Positions 51,101 through 60,099 of a DNA stretch of 64,000 nucleotides are shown here, in pieces; the first letter of the stretch is position 1, and each line of letters opens with the position of its first letter. A program made the position numbers and the translations under genes. This DNA comes from Strongylocentrotus purpuratus. Its lineage: Eukaryota; Echinodermata; Echinoidea; Camarodonta; Strongylocentrotidae. The notes beneath the pieces were generated by a model. That model was not told the DNA's origin. It saw nothing but the letters and a program-made list of their open reading frames with translations, and searched no databases. The stretch is from assembly GCF_000002235.5 (NCBI RefSeq), contig NW_022145606.1, positions 16,305,754-16,369,753 of the forward strand. The letters run 5' to 3'.

Positions 51101-51421
51101 TTTCAATGTAACCCGAGACCCATTTTTTTTTAATGACAAAAATCAGTGACAAATCTGCTGATAACCAATCAGAAGCAAGAATTTCAGTAGCTTATAACAA
51201 AAACTGTAATTTGTCACTGATGACAAGTTTTGTGAAACACCCCCTAGGTTGCACTGTACATCATTGAATGTTTGTTTTTTTCTTCTTCAGGAATCAGAGG
51301 CTGGAATCCTGCGTTTGACGTGACCCCCGCTGACCTCATCACCGGGATCGTCACCGAGCATGGTGTCTTCAAACCGAACGAACTCCAGGAAAAACTGACA
51401 GAGCTTTCTTCATCGTCGTAG
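43740..51421 (+). CDS. MRI1: Methylthioribose-1-phosphate isomerase (six coding exons)
   Basis: The enzyme interconverts 5-methylthioribose-1-phosphate and 5-methylthioribulose-1-phosphate in the cytosolic methionine salvage pathway. It belongs to the MtnA branch of the eIF2B-alpha/beta/delta fold. Coding exons are 43740-43871, 45931-46166, 47622-47788, 48272-48448, 49261-49485 and 51291-51421. All introns are GT-AG and phases agree throughout, giving 355 codons, close to the family's usual 350-370. Family motifs in order: [10 protein letters not shown] (46-55), ARPTAVN (88-94), [18 protein letters not shown] (162-179) with catalytic Cys164, [19 protein letters not shown] in exon 4, VVGADRV with catalytic Asp244, NKIGTYQLA, and WNPAFDVTP near the C-terminus. 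I start at ATG 43740 ([11 protein letters not shown]) because animal MRI1 proteins begin there; an in-frame ATG at 43677 would add 21 residues. One in-frame TAG lies in exon 3. The promoter and any 5' UTR exon are not identified. Confidence 0.96.
43903..44276. mobile_element. ~370 bp MITE in MRI1 intron 1
   Basis: Ends TAGGCCTGTTTTCATCGGCT and its imperfect inverse AGCTGATGAAAACAGGCCTA. The repeat extends further inward over GAGATTGCC/GGCAATCTTGAG. Interior sub-repeats contain CAGCCCGA and CCCGAAGAC. Non-coding, family not assigned. Confidence 0.75.
44345..44760. repeat. GC-rich region with two strong hairpins
   Basis: Stem 1: TGGACCGTGGATCGC / GCGATCCACGGTCCG (44391-44434). Stem 2: GAGATAGC..CTAGCGCGCGCTAG..GCTATCTC (44684-44725). 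Both follow a TTCACACCG word (near 44363 and 44669), suggesting two related MITE ends. 44760-45326 holds nothing I recognise except a reversed fragment of the TTTCACAAAG family near 44970. Confidence 0.55.
45327..45812. mobile_element. TTAA-ended MITE in MRI1 intron 1
   Basis: The ends TTAAAGGTGTAGACCAG and CTGGTCTATACCTTTAA are inverted. The interior contains CATGCGATTGCATTGTGAAAG and AAGATGTATATGGGACTAC. The same family occurs at 54477-54850 and 59047-59420, and as a fragment at 50791-50975. This copy is about 110 bp longer than the others. Confidence 0.8.
45931..46166 (+). CDS. MRI1: MRI1 coding exon 2
   Basis: Starts [19 protein letters not shown] with the phosphate-binding RGAPA motif and contains RPTAVN. 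It ends in phase 2 after TTESMKD at GACAG/GTAAAT. The acceptor is TGTTAATAG. Partial copies of its 3' half follow at 46204 and 46350. Confidence 0.95.
46204..46431 (+). pseudogene. MRI1: Two partial tandem copies of MRI1 exon 2 3' half
   Basis: CAATATGTCAGAGGCTGTAA begins at 46077 in the true exon and again at 46204 (period 127). AAAAGTGTTCACCAGTCTTG occurs at 46222 and again at 46350 (period 128). The first extra copy keeps the donor GACAG/GTAAAT and the next ~40 intron bases; the second has lost the donor (GACAATTAA). Neither has an acceptor of its own, so they should be skipped unless the copied donor is used with the original acceptor. Confidence 0.9.
46437..47355 (+). mobile_element. L2/CR1-like LINE 3' fragment in MRI1 intron 2
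   Basis: The fragment reads [20 protein letters not shown], then [18 protein letters not shown], then [31 protein letters not shown] and [17 protein letters not shown]. These are the late blocks of an L2/CR1 reverse transcriptase. One internal stop is visible near 46600 and the 5' part is missing. The 3' end, TAAATATTCAATATTATTATT, is the usual ATT-rich tail. It is oriented like the host gene and is dead. Confidence 0.88.
47622..47788 (+). CDS. MRI1: MRI1 coding exon 3, with in-frame TAG
   Basis: Reads [20 protein letters not shown], then MHGANH, TAG at 47701-47703, [10 protein letters not shown], and [19 protein letters not shown] with the catalytic cysteine. Relatives have about three more residues between the His and the GG. 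The +1 frame across 47700-47715 gives LDDFKRG, which fits the family better. A missing T near 47700 plus an extra G in the G5 run near 47716 would explain this and points to two small sequence errors, or to a real damaged allele. The acceptor has a strong C-rich tract (CCCCTCCCAG) and the donor is G/GTAAGT. Confidence 0.92.
48098..48262 (+). repeat. ~165 bp CT/CTGT microsatellite upstream of MRI1 exon 4 acceptor
   Basis: (CT)n interrupted by CTGT and CACACACT, ending in CTCTCCCTCCCACTACCAG. It forms an exceptionally long polypyrimidine tract reaching to the acceptor. The frames across it are artefacts. Confidence 0.92.
48272..48448 (+). CDS. MRI1: MRI1 coding exon 4
   Basis: Encodes [37 protein letters not shown] and [13 protein letters not shown]. 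These are the [13 protein letters not shown] substrate-site motif and the ITDSM segment. The acceptor CACTACCAG follows an unusually long CT tract. The donor is G/GTGAGT. Degraded copies of its 3' part follow at 48544 and 48783. Confidence 0.95.
48544..48655 (+). pseudogene. MRI1: Partial tandem copy of MRI1 exon 4 3' part
   Basis: TGACTGCTTACGAGCTTGTG occurs in the true exon at 48356 and again at 48544 (period 188), followed by ACAGACAGCATGGCTTCATT and a donor ACAG/GTGAGT. The copy lacks a few codons around SFCML. It has no acceptor and no upstream exon half. Confidence 0.9.
48656..48782 (-). repeat. LINE/SINE tail-like insertion
   Basis: GAATTGAATTTATTCACC resembles the reversed AATTC-type tail of CR1/Jockey-group elements. 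It separates the two degraded exon 4 copies. The family call is tentative. Confidence 0.3.
48783..48890 (+). pseudogene. MRI1: Second, shorter copy of the MRI1 exon 4 donor region
   Basis: AAAAGGTGTTATGGGTGAGT and ACACTGTTACTT repeat the exon 4 end and the start of its intron. The CCCAGATT.TTCC block of that intron follows near 48870. A further scrap, TTAAGTCATTGGTCAC, lies near 49085. Confidence 0.75.
49261..49485 (+). CDS. MRI1: MRI1 coding exon 5
   Basis: Encodes [20 protein letters not shown] with catalytic Asp244, then [20 protein letters not shown], the [16 protein letters not shown] segment and NGMQIAAPG. The acceptor is TTCCTGACAG. The donor G/GTAGGT runs straight into the terminal repeat of a MITE. 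Confidence 0.96.
49487..50098. mobile_element. TTTCACAAAG-type MITE beginning in the MRI1 exon 5 donor, with a second MITE nested inside
   Basis: The outer ends GGTGTTTCACAAAGATCCTA and TTGAAACACCCCC match the family at 54031-54341. Inside, 49522-49843 has its own ends, CAATAAGCCAGTTCACG and CGTGAACTGGTCTATT. The outer left end begins within the donor GTAGGT. Confidence 0.7.
50217..50536 (+). mobile_element. TTAA-type MITE, 3'-truncated, in MRI1 intron 5
   Basis: Starts TTAAAGATACTATGTCCC and matches the reverse complement of 58678-59050 over most of its length (for example CATACATAAAATGAGCTGTA and ATCAATAACCCACTTCTTGT). The far terminal repeat is missing. Confidence 0.75.
50751..50777. repeat. 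Perfect 11-bp inverted repeat
   Basis: CGTAAAAATCC and GGATTTTTACG are separated by five bases. It is small and its origin is unknown. Confidence 0.7.
50791..50975 (-). mobile_element. Fragment of the TTAAAGGTAAAGACCAG MITE family
   Basis: AGTCCCATATACATCTTTCT and TGCAATCGCATGACCAGAA match the minus strand of the element at 54477-54850. One terminal repeat is lost. Confidence 0.75.
51033..51085 (+). repeat. Short direct repeats AACAGGTGGTCCTTAT
   Basis: Three imperfect 17-18 base units. A stretch from 51132 to 51246 follows, with inverted CAGTGACAAAT/ATTTGTCACTG and an end TTTTGTGAAACACCCCCT like the family at 54031, probably a decayed MITE. Confidence 0.55.
51291..51421 (+). CDS. MRI1: MRI1 coding exon 6 and stop
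   Basis: Encodes [20 protein letters not shown] and [20 protein letters not shown], then SSS and TAG at 51419-51421. [12 protein letters not shown] is the family's C-terminal signature. The acceptor is TTTTTTCTTCTTCAG. No AATAAA lies close to the stop; the nearest convincing AATAAA cluster is about 2.5 kb away, near 53984. Confidence 0.96.
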
Positions 51422-52210
51422 TGAATAAGTAAAGGAAGAAAATAGTACTAAAAAACTTTAACATGGTCCCCATAGAAAGTCACGGAAAGTGGAGAAAACT
51501 TCCCCTAATCATGGAAAGTCATGAAAATTGTTAGGGTAAACAGAAGCCATCACAAACCACTTCACTGCATGGTATTCCTTTGCGGCTCGGATGCGGCACC
51601 CCTTGCCAAAAATTGGTACTTATCTGGTTATGGACACATGTAAAATTGGGACACGGAAATTCATTTGGTAGAACTAAAATATGATGATCCACAGCACTTG
51701 TATGGCGCCATTGATCTATTTCAAACATTCAAAGGTGCCTGCTCCTCCAATAGTCATGGACTACACATCTGCTTGAAAAAATGGGTTGTGAGGCCCTGAC
51801 TTTAAGCTTTCTAGCTTGTTGGTGTCTCGAAGAATAGGAGGGGTTGCTTAATGTCAAGATCCTCCATGAATTCTTCTAAGAGCATCATTGAGCCTGTCGA
51901 CCTGAAGCCATGCAATTTCCAAGAGAAACTAACAGAAAATTCGACAGCAGCATAGTAAAGTCAACAGTGGGGGGGGGGGGGAACCTTTGCTCATGCAGTG
52001 CCTTCAATGTGGAACGCTCCTCCTCGGGAGATCCATGATAGCAGATCAGTTGGAAGTGTTTACCAGTACAGCTAATCTTCAAATATAGCTATTTAATTTG
52101 ACATAAATTTAATTGTTCTGTCGGTTTTGTCTATCTTACTTCTGTTACTTCGTTTATAATGCAGATGCTCTATGCGACCTCTTTCTTTATTTTTGTTTCT
52201 CACATGTCCC
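51422..52210. other. Probable MRI1 3' UTR/flank, nothing else recognised
   Basis: Sequence directly after the MRI1 stop. It contains a G12 run near 51970 and no recognised gene. Confidence 0.4.
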
Positions 52211-52749
52211 TTCAAGGGAAATTCAGCCCCAAATAGACAACTACTCTAATGAGAAAGCAAACGGATGAAAGTTTCAATTAAATCTGACTTATTATAAGAA
52301 AGTTATGAATTTTTGAAAGTTGTAATCACTATACGCATGGGCACTTCAAATTGGCTAAAGCGGTAATGTCAATGGGATGTCGTGCCAGACTACTTTCCCA
52401 TCTGTTCCAACATATAAAATGACTAAATTATATTTATTTTTTTAAATAATGACTCAGGAGGGTCTACTCTTTTTAGAGGACCTATAATAATATGCTATCT
52501 ATAATATATTTTGATTACTGCCCCAAGGAAAAGGAACTTACGAGAAAAACAGAAATAAGTGATATTTTTGTACACAGCAAATGGGAGAGTTATCCACGTG
52601 CTACGTCACCATCCACTGACCAAACTACCAATTTGAGATTCGCAAAGACTCATATTTCAAACATTCATTTCAAACTTTGCCATTCTGTTCCTGGCATTTT
52701 TCTGCTTTCATACTCATCAACTTATTACATGGGTTGAATTGCCCTTTAA
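52211..52749. mobile_element. ~540 bp MITE with TTAA-like ends
   Basis: Ends TTCAAGGGAAATTCAGCCC and GGGTTGAATTGCCCTTTAA are imperfect inverted repeats. The right flank has TTAA, and the left is TTCA by one change. No transposase. Confidence 0.7.
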
Positions 52750-52970
52750 GCATTTGATTTCAAGTGAATTTTGACGCCTTACAAATCTCATATATTTTTA
52801 TTATTGTTGTTATTAAATAATATCCATATTATTAATATCTAGCCTACGTCAATTGTATTAGTAGTTTCAGACATTGTTTGAATTGCATTGTATTCAGTTA
52901 CACAGCACCCTCTACAGGCTCATGTGATGTTATGTTCTTGTTATGTACCGTACATGGTAAGGTGATTTTA

Positions 52971-53775
52971 ATGCCTCCGCTACAAAGTAGCCGGAGGCAT
53001 TATGTTTTCGGGTTGTCCGTCCATCCGTCCCGTTCTCGTGATCGCGTTATATCAAGAACCAATTGATGGATTCCTGCCAAACTTGGGTCATGTATGCATC
53101 TTGCAGAACCGATGAACTGATTAGATTTTGGGGTCACGAGATCCAAGGTCAAAGGTCACATAGCTGATTATGTATGCAAAAATAGCTTGTGATCGCGTTA
53201 TCTAAAGAACCCATTGATGGATCTCCGCCAAACTTGGGTCATGTATGCATCTTGCAGAACCGATGAACTGATTAGATTTTGGGGTCACGAGGTCAAATGT
53301 CAAAGGTAACAAGGCTCAATATGTAGGCAAAAAAGCTAGTGATCACGTTATCTCAAGAATCCATCGATGGATTCCAGCCAAATTTGGGTCATGTATGCAT
53401 CTTGCAGAGCCAATGAACTGATAAGATTTTGGGGTCATGAGGTGAAATGTCTAAGAATATGGGGCTCATTATGTATGCGAAAATAGCTTGTGAACGTATT
53501 ATCAATAAAATCAACGGATAGATTACTAACTCAAAACATGTATCTTGCAGAGCCAATGAAGTGATTAGATTTTAGGTTCATGAGGTCAAAGATCGAAGGG
53601 TCAAACCCCTTCAAACATGTATATGAAAAATAGCTTGTTATCACATTATTCTGAGAATCTTTTAGTGGATTACAATCAAACTTGAATTTTAAAAATTGCT
53701 TCTGTTTTGGTTTGTAAAGCTACTTCATGGGGAGGCATCCTTTTAGAATGCGCTCAGTCGAAGGTCCATCTAGTT
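52971..53775. repeat. GCCTCCGG element with five ~150-bp internal direct repeats
   Basis: A head hairpin ATGCCTCCGCTAC..GTAGCCGGAGGCAT is followed by units marked by GATCGCGTTAT-like words at about 53040, 53191, 53341, 53492 and 53638. Each unit also holds CCAAACTTGGGTCATGTATG and GCATCTTGCAG-type blocks. Units become progressively more diverged to the right. The right end has GGAGGCATCC, echoing the head. Confidence 0.75.
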
Positions 53776-54030
53776 TTTAAATATATTCTGTTTAGACATT
53801 AAAAAATGTAATGCTACATTCATTATTTATTTTTTTCCTCTTGCACTTGCAATTCATTGAAATTTTTGTTTTATCTTGCTGTTTAGTGTCATTCATTCAT
53901 GTTAAGTCTAATTGACTCCAAAGTAAGACCTGTTTATTCTTTATAGTTATTTAGTTCATCTTTTTCTTGAATTTGTCTTTGCCAAATAAAATAAAGACAC
54001 TGCTACAGTACTACTAATTTGGTCTGATCT

Positions 54031-54341
54031 GGGGGGTGTTTCACAAAGATCCTAAGTAGAACTTAACTCTAAGTTGGACTTAAAAATTATGGACAGCCAT
54101 TGGAGCCTTAAAATGAAATATATTCAAAAGCAGAAATTCAAGTATTTTAAACTTTTTATTAATTCCACATCCAGAACATGAAATCTCCTTGATGATAGAA
54201 AATATGAATGATTTCAATAAACAATGAATGCCTTTCAAAATAACTTTTACAAAATATTTTCAAAGATGCTAATGGCTTTCCATATTTTTTAAGTCCAACT
54301 TGGAGATAAGTTCAAGTTAGGATCTTTGTGAAACACCCCCC
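54031..54341. mobile_element. ~310 bp MITE with long TIRs (TTTCACAAAG family)
   Basis: GGGGGGTGTTTCACAAAGAT at the left is matched by ATCTTTGTGAAACACCCCCC at the right, and the inverted repeat extends about 65 bp inward. Same family as the element in the exon 5 donor. Confidence 0.85.
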
Positions 54342-54476
54342 AGAACATTTCAGTGAAAACCTACAGTTAACAACTAAATTATTCATTCCCTTGTAAATTT
54401 GATGTTTTTGTTTTTTTGTAACTCAATGAAAAGTGAATGGATTGAATTAGGGCCTTTGTTGAATTTATATGTAAGC

Positions 54477-54850
54477 TTAAAGGTAAAGACCAGTTATGGT
54501 CATGCGATTGCATTGTGAAAGAAACGTTGTGGAATCGATCAGAAAAGGTTGATCATCTAGCATCTAGCATCTGCAAGGTTCTGGAATCATCAAAATGATC
54601 AGAAATTTGGCCCATTCTTCGTAAAGTTACAAGCACTATACACAGAAAGATGTATATGGGACTACCCTATATCTCTCACAGACCATGAGAGAAACAAATT
54701 TACCAAATATGTGAATTAGTAGGCGGTTTCCCGGCAAATTTGTTATCATCATGTATTAGTCAAAACGGTTTCTTTCACATGATTGGTAATGAGAGCTTCC
54801 ATTTCATTTTCTGAAATTGGGGCGTTTCCAATACTGGTCTTTACCTTTAA
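54477..54850 (+). mobile_element. TTAA-ended MITE (TTAAAGGTAAAGACCAG family)
   Basis: Intact-looking ends TTAAAGGTAAAGACCAG and CTGGTCTTTACCTTTAA. Near-identical, in opposite orientation, to 59047-59420. Confidence 0.85.
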
Positions 54851-55139
54851 AGTCACATTCTAAAGAAACATAAATAGGGACAAGACAATTTTTCGCATAT
54901 GTAAAACATTACAAAACTTGGTGAGGGTATGAATGACTCAGTACATTTGATGTCGGTTTATGTTTAGAACTCTACTATACATGGCGTAAGGGACACTTAA
55001 TTACAGAATAAATGGAACTTGCTCTTTTCTGCATAATTTACACTAAACCAGGGTTTAAAGAGACTCATATTACAGCCAACTACTCCTTTTAAATCAAGGT
55101 ATTTATGGAAATCTGCCTGTAGCTGTACTTTCCTATAGT

Positions 55140-55245
55140 CTTGTTGATTTTTTACTTCTTGCTCACTTTCTCAATTTTAAAATGCGCCTCGGGATAGTTT
55201 TACTGGATAGATGGTGCAAATAAATGCATTATATTATTATTATTG
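55140..55245 (+). repeat. LINE 3' tail with ATT repeat
   Basis: AATGCGCCTCGGGATAG..GCAAATAAATGCATTATATT followed by (ATT)n. This is a decayed L2/CR1- or RTE-type 3' end without coding sequence. Confidence 0.5.
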
Positions 55246-55384
55246 AAACCTTCTTTGTATCTTGCCTGTTCTCTTTTGATTTTTGTTTTCCATAATGTAG
55301 TTCACTGTAGGCCCACTCATAATAAAACTGAAATAGAAAAGCAGATTGAGAGGGGAAAATTTAAACTTAATAACAGAGAGGGGC

Positions 55385-55394
55385 AGGAGAGAGG

Positions 55395-55426
<32 letters not shown>

Positions 55427-55430
55427 ATGT
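55385..55430 (+). repeat. (GA)n and poly(G)
   Basis: GAGAGA run followed by G9. GA-rich sequence continues patchily to about 56030. Confidence 0.9.
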
Positions 55431-55524
55431 GAAGACAAATATTACATCGACATAGGAGGGTAAAGGCGAAGAAGTATGTGACAGGAAGAGAGAGATAGAT
55501 ATATATATATTACAATTTAATATC

Positions 55525-55795
55525 AGAGAGGAGGCGGGAGGGGGGGGGGGGCCCTCACCTGGCCTAAAAACGGGTAAATATAACCTTTAAAAAAAAAAGG
55601 GCCCCCTCCCCCTGGCTCGAGGGGGGGGGGTGGGGTGTTGAGTATTTTTTTTAAAGGAGCTCATTACCCGCCCCCCCCCCCCCTCCCCCGCTTTATATTC
55701 TCCGGCTGGCTCATTCACCACTAAATATTTTCCTACGAATTAGGCCCAATATTTGGCCCCCTCCCTTGCCGCCGGCTGGATCCGCCCCTGCGGGA
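55525..55795. mobile_element. Poly(G)-rich hAT-like MITE, degenerate
   Basis: The right end CTGGATCCGCCCCTG matches the family at 36824, and internal words CCCTCACCTGGCC and ACGAATTAGGCCC are shared with it. The left end is decayed, and three G/C homopolymers lie inside. Confidence 0.6.
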
Positions 55796-56217
55796 GAGAG
55801 AGGGTGGGAGATATGAAAAGTGAACACAAATATCACATGCGAGATGTGCGATCAAAGATGAGAAAGTATTCGTCAGAGAGAGAAAGATTAAAAAGTAATA
55901 ACATAGGAGGCGAGATAGAGAGGGAGAGTGTGAGATATGAAAAGTGAAGGCAAATATTACTTTAGAGATTGGAGGTCAAAGGCGAGTAAATATTTGACAG
56001 AGAGAGAGAGAGAGAGAAAGGAAGAAACGGAGAAAAGAAACCATATTATGAGGGGGTGAAACCATATAGTGAAAAACATGAACGTAACACCAGGCCTGCA
56101 TATATGTGAATGAATGAGATATTGTGAAGAAAAGAAACAGCTCCATCAATCGTTTCGTCATGAACATGCAGACCATAAGCTACGTGTGTATTTGTGGAAA
56201 TTATAAAGGAATGAGAC

Positions 56218-56495
56218 CCCCCCCCCCCCTACTATATACATATTTCTGACTTGCTCAAGGAGCAACGATAGGTTCAGGTGACCCGTTGTTTAAAGAAATT
56301 CGAAAGAAAGAAACCCCAATCCTGCCCGCCCCCCCCCCCCGAAATACGCGAATCCCACAATAGAAAAAAAAAAGAAGAAAGAAAAAAAAGAGAACATCAT
56401 GAGCTGATCGAAAGGCCTTTATAGGTTCAGCTAACCCGTGATTTGTAGAAATTAAACATTAACATGAACCCCCCCCCCCCACCCCCACCATAATA
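56218..56495 (+). repeat. Series of poly(C) tracts
   Basis: C-runs of 10-14 near 56220, 56332 and 56470, each set in a related context (AACCCGTGATTTGTAGAAATT / GACCCGTTGTTTAAAGAAATT), so a tandemly repeated ~180 bp unit is likely. Confidence 0.55.
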
Positions 56496-56499
56496 CGAA

Positions 56500-58670
56500 T
56501 CCCCCAATACAAATTAAATATGAGTTGTTCGGCAAGGCGGGCCTTTATATTTCGTTTAGTTGCATTGCATTCACTTATATCACGCACCCTGCCCTATCCA
56601 CGTACACACTCAACTCACTTAAACAAAATTAGATTTGGAGGTATTAAAACAATACTATTACTGTCATACTTCTAGCCACGAAATTTCCCTACCGCTTTGG
56701 AGTCCGAGTCCGCTAATAAACGTAATAATAAGAACTGACTTCTGTTTATTCTATTTTTTCCAGTCCAATACACTCAATGCTGATCGAGGGATAAATAAGG
56801 GAACTGTAAGTTCCAACAAACAAAGTAACAATAATTTCTGGATAGTCTGGGATATTCCCTCCGTTGTTATAATGCCCAAATATGGACTGTGCGGCTTTAC
56901 TACTGCGTACAAATAGAAGGAAGTTAGAAATGGAAATTGAACGTGTGAATTCCGCTGAAAATTATTCGTCGTTCGTAAATAGGACAGTTTTACGAGTACA
57001 AAGTAAAACTGCGTCACCTGAAAGCTTTTGTCAATATTATAATCACTATCAGACCTATTTTCGATTAAAGATATCAGTCCATATACGGTGGTGTCTTTTA
57101 ACTATACAGTATATCAAATCTCCTGTCCATTCCCCGTATTCCTTTTATTTCCTGGTAGATTCCATGAACACCTGAATTATCAGTTACAAGTTTACTCAAC
57201 TTTGGTAGATTTTAATTAAAAAGATATAACCTGTGTGACTTTAAAATCATAATGTTATTGTACAGAAGAAATAATACCCTGTCTAATTATACCATTTTCA
57301 TAAGTGTGCTGCCAGGGATGACAGAAAAGCAGGCTATTCAAAAAATAAGTATTGTCAAAATCCTCTTGTATATTTACTGAATTTGGGCTGAAGCCATGAA
57401 TGTGGGTCAAAAGCCATTATGTGTGTGTTATCTCATTCCAAAACAATTGCTCGTTTATTTACATTGACTATGAGGAAGTTGGAAACAGAAAGTCTTAACA
57501 TCAACCCAAACTCAAATAGATGCTTAATACAAGCAAAATATATGATATTTTCTTCGTTATGATTACAATTTGCCTTCATTCGCATCCCTTGTTTAAGGTA
57601 AACTTCTCATTGAGTGATACAAAATGGATACAGTTTATCAGGGATGTTAACCTTTTTATGAAAGTCTGTTAAAAGTTCTTTCTTAATTGCAACCTTTGAG
57701 TTTTCGGTCGCTATTCGTGATAAACACCTTATAATAAACACCTTATAATATGCTCCTTATACGCGTGTGAAATGGCGCAGTGAACCAATGAGCAGAGAAA
57801 ACTTAGATATCATCAGACAAGAAGTTATAGGCTGTTTCAAATAATTAAAGATTATCTTGTCGTTTGATTCGAAACAAGGTCCTGTAAAAGCCTAGTTATT
57901 GCATTATTTTAAACAAAGAAGAACTGAAGCACGGAGCACAATTTAACTTTTAAAAGGATTTAAGACTAAAGAAGCACATGTATATGGCCTGATCAACCTA
58001 CATTGGTCCCTACAAAAAGCCCAAACTCGGAACAAGGCGATTTTGACTTCACTTTTTAAAGACCCTGGTGCTCATTCACCCGTGGCAGAAATTATCATGA
58101 ATAGGTTATGCATTGGACAAAAAAAAAGTTACTCTTTATCATGAAAGCAATTCCAAAGTCATAATGGTTATGACTTTTCTATTAGAAGGTACCAAATTTG
58201 GGTAAACTTTATTGATACGCCCTGTATAGCCCTATTATAATATTATTTTGTTTTGTAAGTTATGTGTAGTTCTATTTCAAAATTACGCTGCCATAAATGA
58301 TAATAATAACAATATTGATAATAATAATAATGATAAACCAATTTTGTATAGCACATATCATATTAAATAGGAATGTCCTTTTGTGCTTGAGAAGAAAAAG
58401 ACAATTAGACAAGCAAAAAGAGATAATGTTCCTGAATTCATTTTATCTGTTAAACATTTGGAGTAAGTGAGTTTTTATAGCAGACCTTTGTCTAATTAAT
58501 TAATGTTTCTGCAAAAGTCGGGGAGGCCTTTACCTCAGTAATTTGGACAATAAAACTTATAGATCTACATCTAAAATATCTCTGTTATCATTTTTGCCAA
58601 TATTCCCTGCCTTGATGTTTTTGCAATCACCCCCCCCCCCCCCCACAACCTCCGGACGAAAACAAAAAAG
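56500..58670. other. No gene recognised
   Basis: AT-rich sequence with an ATA/ATT-rich patch near 58295-58345 and a C-run near 58630. Open frames up to 97 codons have no recognisable domain. Confidence 0.5.
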
Positions 58671-58677
58671 GAGAAAT

Positions 58678-59050
58678 ATGGTACTATCCCATTTGCAGAT
58701 CACAAATTGTTCAGACCTTTGTACCGAATGATCGTATGTTTTGTGCTGCACAAAGATTCAATCATTTTGATTTTGGCCATTACAAGTAGTGGGTTATTGA
58801 TGTAGACAAAATTAATGCTCATGTACCTGTTACAGCTCATTTTGTGTATGTTATTTCCCTAGAAGAAAAAAAAGTTGTCAGTCAGTCACTCAAAAGTCTC
58901 TGACAGCTGAAGTTTATCTTTCCTCGCACAGTTTGCACACTAGGACACTGCTAACATTTTAATTTCACAGATAGGACATACATGACGTATTCATAACTCC
59001 TACAAAGTTCTACAGATTTTGACGTTGGCTGGGAATGGGACATGCATTAA
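58678..59050 (-). mobile_element. TTAA-type MITE (GGTACTATGTCCC family)
   Basis: The left end ATGGTACTATCCCATTTGC pairs with the right end GGGAATGGGACATGCATTAA. The body matches the reverse complement of 50217-50536. It directly abuts the next MITE, sharing its TTAA. Confidence 0.75.
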
Positions 59051-59420
59051 AGGTAAAGACCAGTATTGGAAACGCCCCAATTTCAAAAAATGAAATGGAA
59101 GCTCTCATTACCAATCATGTGAAAGAATATGTTTTGACTAATACATGATGATAAAAAATTTGCCGGGAAACCGCCTACTAATTCATATATTTGGTAAATT
59201 TGTTTCTCTCATGGTCTGTGAGAGATATAGGGTAGTCCCATATACATCTTTCTGTGTATAGTGCTTGTAACTTTACGAAGAATGGGCCAAATTTCTTATC
59301 ATTTTGATGATTCCAGAACCTTGCAGATGCTAGATGCTAGATAATCAACCTTTTCTGATCGATTCCACAACGTTTCTTTCCCAATGCAATCGCATGACCA
59401 TAACTGGTCTTTACCTTTAA
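59047..59420 (-). mobile_element. TTAA-ended MITE (TTAAAGGTAAAGACCAG family), inverted copy
   Basis: Ends as at 54477-54850 but in opposite orientation. The interior matches nearly base for base, suggesting recent activity. Confidence 0.85.
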
Positions 59421-59544
59421 TATTGAGCTGCATGAATACAAAGTAAATAAAGCGAACAATAACCGAATATCATAACACACTAAATAAATATTGGTTGTAT
59501 TATGGTTTGCGCATGTGTGCATAAAGGGATTTCAAGTAAAAATA

Positions 59545-59640
59545 ATAAAAAAATAATAACAATATTTATAAAGCGCAACATATCCATCTCTAGAGATGCT
59601 CAAGGCAAACAATGTTCAAACAAAATATTGTGTAGAAGGC
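59545..59640 (-). repeat. L2/SINE-type tail
   Basis: Reverse strand: TTGAGCATCTCTAGAG..GCGCTTTATAAATATTGTTATT. This is the conserved end of L2-like elements. Confidence 0.55.
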
Positions 59641-59827
59641 GGTCCCCCCATAAGAGCCATACAAACATGAAAAATGCATGATAAATGCCAGCAGCGGAGT
59701 ATATACAATTTTGTAGGTTAACTTCAAGCATTAGGAGTATATATGACCATGCACGGCAGTTCATCTTTTTACCGATCGTGATAGTTTTTGAGCGTCTATT
59801 CGTTGAGAGAGATACAGGTCAGTGGGC

Positions 59828-60021
59828 AAGAGAGAGAGAGGGAGAGAGACAGAGAGACAGAGAGACAGAGAGAGAGAGAGGCAGACAGAGTAAAAGAGAG
59901 AGAGAGAGAGAGAGGGAGAGACAGAGAGAGAGGGGGGAGAGACAGAGAGAGAGACAGAGAGAGACAGACAGACAGAAATAGAGAGAGAGAGAGAGGGAGG
60001 GAGAGAGGGAGAGGGAGAGAC

Positions 60022-60052
<31 letters not shown>

Positions 60053-60095
60053 CAGACAGAGATAGAGAGGGAGAGAGAGAGGGAGAGGGGGGGGG
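59828..60095 (+). repeat. GA/GACA microsatellite ending in poly(G)
   Basis: About 270 bp of GAGA with GACAGA interruptions, then a G14-16 run. The R/E-rich and S/L-rich frames on the two strands are artefacts. Confidence 0.95.
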
Positions 60096-60099
60096 GGGG

